A DNA stretch of 64,000 bases from Sarcophilus harrisii (lineage: Eukaryota; Chordata; Mammalia; Dasyuromorphia; Dasyuridae), in contig NC_045428.1 of the NCBI RefSeq assembly GCF_902635505.1, positions 436,499,106 to 436,563,105 on the forward strand, read 5' to 3'. Position 1 is the stretch's first letter. Every line of letters begins with the position of its first letter. Under the pieces are notes generated by a model. That model searched no databases and was not told the DNA's origin. It was given only the letters and a program-made list of their open reading frames with translations. A program made the position numbers and the translations under genes. Shown piece after piece: positions 22,146-33,141 of the stretch.

Positions 22146-22605
22146 TCTTGGAAAGCCAGTCTCTACCTCTTGTCCAGACATCAACCATACCTTTTCTTGT
22201 TCCTTTTTGATTTCCTGGGCTTCATAGAATACAACACTATAATTCTTTACAAGGTTGAACCTGGAGGTAGGGCTTTGAATACTTTAATCCTCTGTTCCCT
22301 CAATAGACTGATTTTTAGCTAATATTTGGACTCATTCTTCAATGGTTAATGTATTAATATTTCGATTCATTCCTCAATGGTTAACGTACTCCTCCTACCC
22401 CTGAACATATGCCTCATTGTAAGGACTTTGAATTCCTGAATATAACAGTATCAATACCATGGTCTATCCCTATGACCCATTCCCTTATATCTGGTCTCTC
22501 CAATCCTATCTCCATCTTGCAATATCTCATTACAGATATACCTACTCCTTTATTTGTGCCCTCTGGGATGCCTGTTCCATAATTAACAAATTTGCTTTTA
22601 TATTA

Positions 22606-22656
<51 letters not shown>

Positions 22657-22870
22657 CTTTTGGTTCTCACTGAAAAGGTATCACCTTACTTTCTCCATAT
22701 ATTCTGTGATCCAGACACTGGCCTTCTGGCTGTTCCTTCGCAAAACACTTCATCTCATGACTTGATGCATTTTCCTTGGCTATATCTCATGCATAGAATA
22801 TTCTCCCTCTTCATTTCTGCCTTTTGATCTTCCTGACTTTCTTCAAGCCCCAGTTAAAATTTTTTTGAAA
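22146..22870 (+). repeat. L2-like LINE fragments with long poly(T)
   Basis: L2-type text flanks a run of about 43 T at 22610-22652. 22319-22388 is a ~40-bp imperfect tandem duplication ('cattcttcaatggttaatgta' / 'cattcctcaatggttaacgta'). The 122-codon open frame at 22459-22827 spans the poly(T) as a Phe run and is not a gene. Confidence 0.5.
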
Positions 22871-23189
22871 TGGAAATTTGTTTTCTATTTTGAATCCTCT
22901 CTTATGTTCTGCTGTGCATACTGTACATATGACAATTTTTTTCTTTTCTTATTTTGTATTTGAGTTTAAAAAAATAAAGAAAAAAAGGTAGCTAAATAAT
23001 GTGCATGAAAATACAAAAATGATTTAAAAAATGAGTTGTTGTGAACTGACAATAAAGAGAAAGAGAAAAGATTGTTTAAATCAAAGAAAACTGCCCCAGT
23101 TTTCTCTCCCAGGTCAGAGATCTTCTCCCTGCTTACCTTTTATCACAGATCAGATTTCCAGATATAGGTTTCAAAAAAAATGCTAGAAA

Positions 23190-23415
23190 AATGTAGGGAA
23201 ACTTGAATTACATTCCAATTGCATAAATTTATTAGTTGTTTAAGCTTAGGCAAGTTATCTTATCTTTGTTTATTCCTATGTTTCCTGATATGTAAAGAGA
23301 AAAATAATAATGTTATCTCTTAGGATTGTGTGAGCATCAAAATAATATGATAGCATAGTGCTTAGCTTCAACATATTGATAATGAATCAGCTATCAAGTA
23401 TTTGCTGTTTGTCTA
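23190..23415 (+). repeat. MIR-type SINE, degraded
   Basis: 'aagcttaggcaagttatcttatctttgtttattcctatgtttcctgatatgtaaagagaaaaataataatgttatctcttaggattg'. Confidence 0.6.
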
Positions 23416-24837
23416 AAGTCCCAGAATATGGGTACCTTTAATTTATAAATAAAGAATAAATGAAATGCTGTTAGAGAACATCGGGAAAGATATTCAAAGT
23501 CCTAAGTTGTGCTTAATGAAATTTTTACTATTTAAGGTAAAAATTCTTGGGACTGTAATTTACTATTGTCCGAACTTTGATTAAAGGGAGAGTTGTATGA
23601 ATTGTCATAAAGCCAATAGTAGAAAATGTCACATGTTGCAGTTTGGGAACTATTAAAGGTCTATGCCTAAGAAAAGTTTTGAGGATGTCCTTGGCCTAGA
23701 TAAAATCCTCCTTACTCTATTTCTCCATTGTAGTTTTTCCTTGCTGAAAAAGAATTCCCTACCTGATTAATCCTGAGCCTTGCTTCTAATACCTTTTGAC
23801 AACATGATTGACTGTCATGCCTGGAATTAAAAAGAGCTAAAGGAATTTTCCTTCTTGTTATGGTACATGACATTGTTATAACTATGTTCCTCTTTTTCCT
23901 TTCCTATAATCAAGAAAATTTGTAAATACAATACTAAATCTATTAAGTAGTAGATCGATACTGGAACATTTCTGATTTATTGTAATAGGAATGAGCATAA
24001 ATATCTTACAATTTTATCATATATTTGTAGTCAAATTATAATAAAGGGATGATATACTCCTAAGGAACAAATGATTAAACAAAGTAATAAGACAAAGATG
24101 AAATGTAAAAGTTTTCTAAATAAATAGAATAGTAAATTTTGAGAAAGCAGCAGGATTATATGATTGGCTTCCAAATTTATCTAACATGGAAATTCAGACA
24201 ATGTATATTTTAGTAATAAGTTCTCAAAATTGGATTAGTATATTACACATAAATTATATTGATAATGATAAAGAAAGTGAATTTTTAAAGTATCAGTCTG
24301 GTTATTTTAATATTAAAAAGTAACTAAAAACTCATTGTCTGACCTTTAAATTTTTTTTAAAGATTCTTATATCAGGTATAGGATTTAGGTAAGGATAGAG
24401 ACAGCATATGATATATAAATTGAAATTTTACGGTTTCAAGATTGAAGAATCAAATTTAAGTGATTGATTAAATTATATTAAATCAGAATTATCTAGGAAC
24501 CTCTAGATTTGGAGCCAGAAAAGCAGAGTCCCCTTTAAAGCCGTCTTGAAAATAAAATCTATTGTCCAAGAAAAGATGTTTAGGGACCGATAACTACATG
24601 AGACATACGGATTTAAAATGTGCTGATTAAATGAATATTGAAAATAGGTTGGTAGGATACAAGGAGACTTGATATTAACAGTGGTGATTAATTATAGTAT
24701 TGTTTTGCATGGTTTATGTTTGTTTTCTTGGTTACCTTAGTGACATGTACATCTCCCTTAACAAAAGTAGTCCGTTGTGAATCCTCTAAGTAATTTGACC
24801 TGTAACATGACATTAATATAACCTGATAATGTTATTA
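23416..24837. other. intergenic, AT-rich, no gene seen
   Basis: No repeat family or coding region recognised over 1.4 kb. Confidence 0.35.
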
Positions 24838-25935
24838 TGCAATTATGGAAATTGTGAAAAAACCTTATTGCATTGTTTGAACCTAGCCCTGCATGACTGG
24901 GAAACTAGACCATTTTTACATGCTGTTTAGAGACCTTTAAACAAGGACCTGGGTTATGCTGACTAGAAACTTAAATCCAAACATTGATGCAAGAAGTTTT
25001 CTCATAATTCTATCTCTCAAGCTAAGGGCCCCTATCAGGTCCTTGTAACTACTCCAACAGCTGTCAAATTTGTGGGGATGGACTCCTGGATCATCGAAGA
25101 AAGTTCCTAAGTGGACAGCAGAACCCTCTGGAAACCTCAAGGCTCATCTAGCATGGACCCAGAAGTTGCTGATGTCCAGATAAGACAATTGTCCCAAGAT
25201 TCTGGTGAGAACTGAGTATGCTGTCCTAGTTTTTTCCCCCCACTTCCCCTTTGTTATATGCTTACCCACAAACGCCCTGATTCAAGCATGTGTTGGAATT
25301 TTTTTCCTCTACATTTTTAGCTCCTGGCTAGCAATGATACCTGGAACACACTTTGTAGACAGGTTCCCTCAAGAAACTAACGCCCTGGTCTCTTGGGGTG
25401 TCTTGACTTCTACCTGCCTCTCCTTTACCAGCCAAAAGAGCAAGGGGTTTTTCAGACCCATTCCCTTTGGCCAAAAGGAAAAAAAAATCAAAATATTCAG
25501 AGATACCGTGTTTTTCAGTACTGTGGCCCTGAAAAGCAAGCTGTGCCCTGAGCTTGGCAACTCACTTTCTGGAAGTGATAGTTTCTGAGCTAGGGCAAGC
25601 ACCAACAGGCCTAGATATGAACTTTACTACAAATGAACTTTCTGTCACTAGACAACCTTGCCTTGCTGTTGCTGTTGTGTCTCACCTCTTTTGCTATACT
25701 ACATTGTTTGGCTCTTTGTCTAGCCATGGGTATATAAATCATACTAAAGTGGGTCCTCCCACCAGGGGTGGGGCCCCACACAGGTATCTGATTGTCATCC
25801 TTGCTTACAAGGTGTTTTTCCTCACTTTGAAATTAAACTTCTGTTTGATTCCTGATTCTTCTGTCTCTAGCCTGCTTTGTTTGACTCTGGCCATCCACAG
25901 GTTAGAGGCCATTTTGGTCTGACTGACCGTCCTTG
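24838..25935 (+). mobile_element. decayed LTR/ERV-derived segment
   Basis: The first ~170 bp ('ggaaattgtgaaaaaaccttattgcattgtttgaacctagccctg' and following) are homologous to the start of each unit of the array at 55283-58305. The last ~250 bp look like an LTR end, with a TATA-like box in 'gggtatataaatc' near 25730, a poly(A) signal of the ATTAAA type near 25832 and a U5-like tail to about 25930. It could be one long LTR or two different LTR pieces side by side. No retroviral gene can be named. Fossil, clearly broken. Confidence 0.5.
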
Positions 25936-26139
25936 CTATCCTTAAATCTATGCTCCTGAGACCTTTTGTCCAATATTTTGCAGGGGATTTATTTTTCATG
26001 TAAATGTTGATTACAAGAGATTGATATACCTTGTTAAGCCTCAGTCTTGGATCACTCCCACGATTCAGTATAAAATATCCTTTTGAATGAAGATTTAAAA
26101 AATCACACAATCTCAACCATGCTCCCACCGCTCCTAGGC

Positions 26140-26690
26140 AGTCCTTCTACAGCTCCCTAATCAATGCACTATCACACTCTTCAATGCAGATTTTTTAAAA
26201 CTTTCCATTCTTCATCAAAACTCCCATGACTCTCTGTCAGCTGAGAACTTTGTCTTGTATTTTACAGGGGAAAAAAATGAGGCAATTTGCTGCGAACTTC
26301 TTTTCCTTTCTTCCTCATCTTATATTACAAAATAAACTCCAGGAGTTCTCTATTACTTCTTGGATCAAATACAAAATTCTTCTTTCCCCCCGGGGCTTTT
26401 AAAACACTTCACAACTTTTTCCTCTTCTTGCTTTTTTACCCTCCACATATGCTATGATCCAATTACACCAACTTTTCTTCTGTTTTTCATACATTACGTT
26501 CCACCTCCCAGTTCCATGTTTTTTCACTGACTGTCCTTCATGCCTGAGTACTCTCTCTCTTTACTTCTGCCTCCTGGCCTCTTGGCTTCCCTGGTTAAAT
26601 TCAAGATTCAATTTAAATCTTACCATCTGTAAGCCTTTACCTTCTCCCACTGCTAAATCTGTCTCTGAGATGAACATTCATTTAATATGT
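26140..26690 (+). repeat. L2-like LINE fragment
   Basis: 'ctattacttcttggatcaaatacaaaattcttc', 'gcttttaaaacacttcacaacttttcc', 'ttccatgttttttcactgactgtccttcatgcctgagtactctc', 'gttaaattcaagattcaatttaaatcttacc' match L2 ORF/3' text. Confidence 0.65.
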
Positions 26691-26829
26691 AATATATATA
26701 TATGTTAATTTCCAATTAATCTATAACATATATTTATACCATCTATATAGACATATACATACATGTATGCAAATGCAGATATAAATATATAGACATACTT
26801 TTATAGTAAGTACAATTTTTTGGAAGTTG

Positions 26830-26965
26830 TCACCCGTTAGAATGTAGACTTGAGAGACAAAGACTATTTTTGTTGTTATTTGTCTTTGTCTTTCTTTGCA
26901 TCCCCAGCACTTAGCAGAATATCTGTCCCTTAGTAAGTGCTTAATAAATGATTTGGATTACATAA
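26830..26965 (+). repeat. L2/L3 3' end
   Basis: 'gttagaatgtagacttgagagacaaagactatttttg' then 'tttgcatccccagcacttagcagaatatctgtcccttagtaagtgcttaataaatga'. Confidence 0.75.
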
Positions 26966-27224
26966 CAGAATGGAAGCACAGGCAGTTAAAAAACTCAGAT
27001 TAGGAGCTTCTGTTTGTTGCCCAAGACGCCATAATCACTAAAAATGCTTTCTAGCATCATTCTGCTCCTATCATTTGTTCTCATTTGAACATTCTCTCAA
27101 AGAGTCTTGTATGACCTTAATGTTTTAGAAGAGTCTTCAGGACTATATTTTGTTCCATATTTTCTTGATGGTTTTTGTTTTAATATCATGTTCATTTGCA
27201 AATATGTTACTCCTGCCACCCTTT

Positions 27225-27379
27225 CTCAGAGAGAGAGACACAGGGAGAGAGACTGAGACAAGAGAGACAGACAGAGAGAGAGACAGGGAATGTTCCTTAT
27301 AACAAAGAATTTAAAAAGGAGGAGGGAAGCAGTACAGCATAACTGGACAACATACCAACCAAATCTCATATATATATGC

Positions 27380-27414
<35 letters not shown>

Positions 27415-27445
27415 TTCAACATATATATATATATATATTTATATT
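27225..27445. repeat. (GA)n, (TA)n and (CA)n simple repeats
   Basis: 27225-27288 is GAGA-rich; 27367-27441 is (TA)n-(CA)n-(TA)n, separated by about 80 bp of ordinary sequence. Confidence 0.85.
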
Positions 27446-27484
27446 TAAATGATGTTGCACAGACATAGTCCTTTATCTCAGCAA

Positions 27485-27732
27485 AGAATAATAGCTAACA
27501 TTTATATAACACTTGGTATGTTCCAGGCACGAAGCTGAATGCTTTACAAATATATTTATTTGTTCCTCACAACAACCCTTTGAGATACATGCTGTTATTA
27601 TTCCTATTAACAGAGGTTAAGCAATCTGCCCAGGGTCATACAGCTAGTGAATGTCTGAGGTAAAATCTGAACTCAGATCTTGCTAACTCCAGGCCTGGCG
27701 CTGTGTGCACTGTGGTGTCACCCAGCTCCCTA
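27485..27732 (-). repeat. MIR/MON-type SINE
   Basis: 'aatagctaacatttatataacacttggtatgttccaggcac', 'gcccagggtcatacagctagtgaatgtctgagg', 'ctccaggcctggcgctgtgtgcactgtggtgtcacccagctccc'. Confidence 0.9.
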
Positions 27733-27854
27733 TAAAAAAACAGAAGATGTGTTTCCTGTCTTCTTTTGAGCTGAACTTGACATTATACTTATATGGCAAT
27801 CAGGTTAACTTCTTTTGTTGTTCTTTCCCTTAGAGTATTGTCGTCATTGTGTAT

Positions 27855-28075
27855 AAGCAGCTAGGTGGTGCAGTGGATAGAGTACTGGCTCTGGAGTCAG
27901 GGTGCTTCATCTTCCTGAGCTGGAATATGGCTTCAGATGCTTCTAGCCATGTGACTTTGGGCAAGTTTTGCCCAAAACTATAACTTTTTATAAGGAAAAA
28001 TTTGCCTTAGTTCCTCATTTGTAGAAGGAACTGGAGAAGGAAATGGCATTATCTTTATTTTTAAAAACCACAAAT
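27855..28075 (+). repeat. marsupial tRNA-derived SINE
   Basis: 'agcagctaggtggtgcagtggatagagtactggctctggagtcaggg' head is near consensus; the tail 'ggaactggagaaggaaatgg' is shortened. Confidence 0.9.
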
Positions 28076-28104
28076 AAGTTCAAGAGAAATAAAAAATGGC
28101 TGAA

Positions 28105-28700
28105 AAAGTCAATATGCATATTGTTTTCTTGGTTCTGCTGATTTCATCTGCATTATTTGCATACTTTTTTATATTTCTTTGCATTCTTAAATTTCATTAT
28201 TTCTTATGCTACAGTAAAATTCCTTCATAGCTCACATTTTTTTAGCCATCCCTCAACTGATTTTCCAGTTCCTTGAAATTACAAAAACTGATAAATATTT
28301 TGATATATGTGGTACCATTTATTTTATCTTTGCAATTTGGGAAATATTGACCTAGAAATGAGATCCTTGGGTAAAAAAATAAAAATACTGTTTTTCTCTA
28401 ATCTAATTCCAAAATGTTGGATTAATTCATATCTCTATTAACAAGACATCAGTGTGCTTTTTTCTGCATAATCCTTTCCACACTGACAATCCTCACATTT
28501 TGTCATCTTTGTCAACTAGCTGGATTCAAGGTGCCGCCTCAAAGTTGTTTTGATTTATATTTTTCTTTTAAATAGTGACTTAGAGCAACATTTCTTATAA
28601 CAACTTGTTAGTTCATATCCTTTAACCACTTATTCAGTGAGTAATAGCTCTTGGTCTTATAGATATTGTGTTAGCGAAACCATATCTTCAGCATAGTTTT
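28105..28700 (-). repeat. old L1 ORF2/3' fragment
   Basis: Antisense L1 with 'tcttggttctgctgatttcatctgcatta', 'gctacagtaaaattccttcatagctcaca', 'gccatccctcaactgattttccag', 'tgttggattaattcatatctctattaacaag'. Strongly diverged. Confidence 0.65.
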
Positions 28701-28849
28701 TTTTTTTTAATGATACTCCTTAGGTTAACATTGAATAAATACTGATTCTGCTTGGAGAATTTTGTGAAGTTTCTTCTACTCATTCATCTTCTAAATTAAT
28801 TAATATTATTCATATATTATAGTTACCTTAATCCATGTGAGTATATTCA

Positions 28850-29000
28850 CAAAAAGCCCGCCTCCTTTGTCTTCAATACCCTTGGTCCTCATATCTGTTT
28901 TTCAGTATCCTTTTCTTTTGTGAAAGCCCAACTTAAAACATTTCTTCCAAAATTTGTTTCCATATTCTAGTGGTTACTTTTTTGCCCCTTCTCATACCTT
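28850..29000 (+). repeat. L2-like fragment
   Basis: 'ttttcttttgtgaaagcccaacttaaaacatttcttccaaaatttg' resembles L2; short and diverged. Confidence 0.4.
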
Positions 29001-29170
29001 TCTAGAGCATACACTTCTGTCTCAGTTTCATGAATGCAAATGAATACTTCTACCAGGGAGATGTCAGGAAGGTAAAAACGACAGGATTTAACAATGGATT
29101 GGATATAAGGAGTGAGTGGGAGGTTAAGTGTAGGATGAAACCTAGGTAGAGAACCTTGGTGACTGGGAGA

Positions 29171-30060
29171 ATGGTGCTGCTCCCAAGAATTATAAGAAAG
29201 TGAAAAAGGAAGATGGGTATGAGGTAAAAGATTATGAGTTGGAATTAATATATATATTTGATGACTGCACTTAACTTTCATAAATATATCATTAAATGGT
29301 GCTGCTCCCAAGAGTTATAAGAAAGTGAAAAAGGAAGATGGGTATGAGGTAAAAGATTATGAGTTGGAATTAATATATATATTTGATCACTGCACTTAAC
29401 TTTCATAAATATATCATTGAATGGTGCTGCTCCCAAGAGTTATAAGGAAGTGAAAAAGGAAGATGGGTATGAGGTAAAAGATTATGAGTTGGAATTAATA
29501 TATATATTTGATGACTGCACTTAACTTTCACAAATATATCATTAAATGGTGCTGCTCCCAAGAGTTATAAGGAAGTGAAAAAGGAAGATGGGTATGAGGT
29601 AAAAGATTATGAGTTGGAATTAATATATATATTTGATCACTGCTTTCATAAATTAACTTTCATAAATATATCATTGAATGGTGCTGCTCCCAAGAGTTAT
29701 AAGGAAGTGAAAAAGGAAGATGGGTATGAGGTAAAAGATTATGAGTTGGAATTAATATATATATTTGATGACTGCACTTAACTTTCACAAATATATCATT
29801 AAATGGTGCTGCTCCCAAGAGTTATAAGAAAGTGAAAAAGGAAGATGGGTATGAGGTAAAAGATTATGAGTTGGAATTAATATATATATTTGATGACTGC
29901 ACTTAACTTTCACAAATATATCATTAAATGGTGCTGCTCCCAAGAGTTATAAGTAAGTGAAAAAGGAAGATGGGTATGAGGTAAAAGATTATGAGTTGGA
30001 ATTAATATATATATTTGATCACTGCTTTCATAACTTAACTTTCATAAATATATCATTAAA
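29171..30060 (+). repeat. tandem array, seven units of ~125 bp
   Basis: Units start with ATGGTGCTGCTCCCAAGA at 29171, 29296, 29421, 29546, 29678, 29803 and 29928. Five have a 125-bp period; units 4 and 7 are about 132-133 bp and share the same small insertion in the 'gatcactgctttcata' part. GATGACTGC and GATCACTGC variants partly alternate, which suggests expansion by two- or three-unit blocks. Each unit has a purine-rich GTGAAAAAGGAAGATGGG part and an AT-rich 'ttaatatatatatttgat' part. It lies about 460 bp upstream of the SLC46A3 CpG island. The unit length is not a multiple of three, so the short frames crossing it are not a repeat protein. Confidence 0.97.
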
Positions 30061-30064
30061 TCCC

Positions 30065-30250
30065 CAATACAATCCTGTAATGAAATCTAGGGAGATAATA
30101 TAATCTCCCTTTCATAGATGAGGAAGATGAGTCTGCAGCAAAGTTAAAATTGACTTGATCAAAGTCATGGGGCTGCTTAGTGGCAGGACCAGGATAATTC
30201 AGGTTCCTTTTTTTCTTAGGCCCCTGTTTCTGCCACTCTGCCATAATGCT
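30065..30250 (-). repeat. MIR-type SINE
   Basis: 'caatcctgtaatgaaatctagggagataatataatctccctttcatagatgaggaagatgag' then 'tcaaagtcatggggctgcttagtggcaggacc'. Confidence 0.7.
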
Positions 30251-31249
30251 TTCCTTCAGTATCATTTAATGAAAGAGGAAAAAGTTTCATAGGCAATTGT
30301 CATCTCAGAAGTGACAATTTAATCTGATTTAATCTGAAAAAAATAATTCTTTTTTCTATGAATAAGAGAAAAATAAGGGTAGTCACGAATGAGAAGATAG
30401 GTGCCCTCTGCACTTTCCTGTACTCCCTTACGCAGGAAGAAGAGGAGGAAGGGCAAGAGGAGGATGAGGAAGAAAATCACCAGAACACATTTTCCTGCTT
30501 TCAGCTTTTCTTTTTTAATGAGCGCGCGTTTACCCGGGTTGGTGATTCTGCGGGCACGGCCTAAGAACAGAGCCACTGGGTAGTTCTTTCGGGCAGGAGA
30601 GGCGGTGTCTATACCGCAGCCGTCCATAATCCGGCCCAGAGTTTCGGCGCTTCGGTTTTCCCGTCTGTATTTCTTAAATAGGCTGCTGCGGTCGCTTTGG
30701 GTTGGCCCGGCCCGTGACCTCGCTGAGTCATCTCATCGGACTCAGGAGTTTGGCGCAGAAGCAAACATTTATGATTTGGGATTGCTTCATTAAAAACAAG
30801 AACAAAAATAAAACATGGCGCTCCACAAGCCTCTCCAGGGCCCCGCCGGGGGCAGGGGGGCAGGGTCACAACCGGGGCACTAGAACTGGAGTCATTTAGT
30901 CCATTTCGGCCTTCCTTTCGCATCCCCTAAAAAGTCTCGGCAGGGAACACAAACACACGCACGCAATTTGACAGGAAGGCGGGGCCGGGCGAGTGAATGA
31001 CACCTCTCCAGACCAATGGGTGGGATCGGGCAGACCGCGGGGCCCAAGTGAAAGCGAGCAACAAAGTTATCTTTGGCGCCACCCGCAGCGCTTCGTTTTG
31101 CTTCTCGAGACCCCGCCACGCTCCTCCCTCCCTGGCGTCGCTCGCAGACTCGGGGCGCGCGCCGATGCCACCTCTCGGGTCTTCTCTTGTCCGCGGGCGG
31201 GGCGACGGTAGGAGGCGGCCGAGGCTCCGATTGGGCAGAGCCGCGGCGC

Positions 31250-31257
31250 TGACGTCA
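31250..31257 (+). promoter_or_regulatory. CRE palindrome
   Basis: TGACGTCA, the full CREB/ATF site, 16 bp downstream of an inverted CCAAT box at 31230-31234. This spacing of NF-Y and CREB/ATF sites is typical of TATA-less CpG promoters. Confidence 0.7.
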
Positions 31258-31911
31258 CTGTCTTTGTCGCCGTCTCCAGCGCGAGGGCGGAAAGGCTGGG
31301 GGAAGGTTCTCGGTCGGGCTCCGGTGGAACGGGGCAGAATGAGTGACAGCGCCGCTGTGGGAGCCCCGGGGAGAAGAAGGAAGTGAAAAGAGCGAAGGGG
31401 AGGGGCCAACTAAAAGGCAGGTGAGAGGGGGCCGGCCTCACCTGACAACGGGCTCGTGCATCAGCAGCTCCGGTCAGAACTTGGCTGTGTGTGCCGGGTC
31501 TTGGCTACCAGGGAGAGCCCGGGCTGGCAGCGACGGATCAGACCACCCTCTCAAACCCCCTTCCTGTAATTGTCAGTGCCCCACGCCCGGTTCGTTTGTG
31601 CGACTAGCGCGGCCCTGCGCGGCCCGGACAGGCTTAGCGGAGCCCTAGCGGAGCCCGCTGGGGCGGTGTAGCCCTGGCCCCACAGACCCGCGGCTCCAGG
31701 TGAGGCGCAGCGCTCCTCCTCCCGCTCCCGCTCCTGCTCTAGCTGCGCATGACTGAGAGCCGCTCGCATCCCGACTCACCCAGGGACAGGTGAGTCTTCG
31801 CGCTCCCAGAGCGGTTTCCACGAGCGCATCGGGAAGCGGTGGTCCTGAGCCCCAAAGATGAAACTCGCAGACTCCCGCCTCGCCTGACCAGCAGGAAGAT
31901 TTGAGCTCAAG
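31258..31911 (+). other. SLC46A3: SLC46A3 non-coding exon 1 candidates with four splice donors
   Basis: The acceptor of the first coding exon lies at 32365, so a donor must exist upstream. Four near-consensus donors occur in series: CAG/GTGAGA at 31420/31421, CAG/GTGAGG at 31699/31700, CAG/GTGAGT at 31789/31790 and AAG/GTGAGT at 31911/31912. The last two share GGTGAGTCTT. Alternative first-exon ends are therefore likely; which are used cannot be told here. The span start is inferred from the CRE. Confidence 0.55.
31339..31386 (+). other. possible upstream ORF, 15 codons
   Basis: ATG at 31339 opens a 15-codon frame (M-S-D-S-A-A-V-G-A-P-G-R-R-R-K) closed by TGA before the first candidate donor. 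It would act as a uORF only if transcription starts upstream of it. Confidence 0.3.
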
Positions 31912-32365
31912 GTGAGTCTTTCAGCATAGATTTCTCCTGTAAAAAATAGGCTTTGATGCGAGGGAATGGCAAACACGCCAAGATAAATGTTTGATTGGGC
32001 AATAACTGTGCCCTGAAGGGCCCTTGTTATGTTGTGCCATAAAAACTAGTAGGTGGATTAATTATTTAAAATTAAATGAAAAGGATTTTAAAAACAGGAA
32101 CATGATGGGTGGCTAGTCTGTGATGTCATTTAGTAAAAGTTGTTTCCAGATATTATTTCCAAATAGTATTTTCTCCTAAAAAACAAAAAATCTTCCAATC
32201 TGCTGAAATTCCTGCTCCTAGATAAAATAACTTCTTCTAGGTCAAGTGTCAACTTCCTAAGTTCTCCTTAATATCCCCGCTTTGTTCCACAAAACTTCAA
32301 CTTTATATTTGTTTTTTTTTTTTTTAAGTAGCGATTTTACTTATTTTGTTTCTTTTTTTCTCTAG

Positions 32366-32579
32366 AGAATTAAATCAGATCTTCACCATGAAGAAGGTTT
32401 TGTTCATAGAACCTGCCATTTTCCTTAGTGCATTTGCGTTGTCTTTGACCAGTCCACTGACAACACAATATATTTATCAAAGGATATGGAAGGAAACAAG
32501 CAACTATAGCTATATAGATAATAGCAATATTTCTGAATGTGAAGCAAATAAAAGCAATCCAATTTATGAACTCCAAAAG
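32366..32579 (+). CDS. SLC46A3: SLC46A3 first coding exon
   Basis: Acceptor TTTCTCTAG ends at 32365; 22 nt of 5' UTR, then ATG at 32388 and codons 1-64, ending Q-K in phase 0. Donor AAAAG/GTAAGT at 32579/32580. Encodes TM1 (E-P-A-I-F-L-S-A-F-A-L-S-L-T) and most of the first lumenal loop with all three sequons. Confidence 0.97.
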
Positions 32580-33108
32580 GTAAGTAATAAAAAATGGAAT
32601 AAAAGGTAATAATGAAAATAATTTATAATTATAAATTAACATGTAATAAAGGAGAAAATTTAACTATATACTTTCCATTATCAACAAACATTTGGGAAAG
32701 TGGGGATTAGAAGTTAGAAAGTGGGGATGTTGACTCTATGCATGAGCTATTTTGATACAATTTTAGATTCCAGAAATCACTTTCCCATCTAAACCTGATA
32801 GCCCTTGCATAATCTGGAAACAAAGGACTATGGCAGTTAGTAGAACTCTTAGGCCATTGTCTAAATATTCATTGGCTACCTCATAGAAATCAATGATTTC
32901 TTCCTCAATTTTGTTTCAGAAATGGCTCAATGGAAGAATTTCAAAGAGTAGGAAAAACATGGCTAGTGTGTCCTTTATGCCTACACTTTCTTGGCTTAAA
33001 TATATATATTGGAGTATATATATATAATTTCTTGGATTAAATATATATATTGGAGTATATATATATATATATATATATAATTTCTTGGCTTAAATATATA
33101 TATTGGAG

Positions 33109-33141
<33 letters not shown>

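Larger units (their letters stand above)
30520..31920 (+). promoter_or_regulatory. SLC46A3: CpG island, SLC46A3 promoter and 5' exon region
   Basis: This is the only GC- and CpG-rich block in the window, placed where the 5' end of SLC46A3 must lie. Candidate elements visible are CCAAT at 31013-31017, an inverted CCAAT (ATTGG) at 31230-31234, a perfect cAMP-response palindrome TGACGTCA at 31250-31257 and an AP-1-like TGAGTCA at 30724-30730. There is no TATA box in the core. The CCAAT/CRE pair suggests initiation soon after 31257, but start sites cannot be read from sequence alone. The many short GC-rich open frames across it on both strands are composition artefacts. Confidence 0.85.

Noticed and set aside
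25205-26128. Open frames of 78-127 codons on both strands
   Set aside because: They lie in LTR-derived sequence, overlap in opposite directions and show no retroviral gene motif.
29171-30060. Regularly spaced repeats considered as a CRISPR-like or protein-repeat array
   Set aside because: The whole 125-bp unit is repeated with no unique spacers, the unit is not a multiple of three, and the genome is mammalian.
30605-31769. Many long open frames on both strands in the CpG island, up to 160 codons
   Set aside because: Stop codons are rare in GC-rich DNA. The frames overlap in several phases and resemble no protein I know; the block behaves as promoter and 5' UTR.
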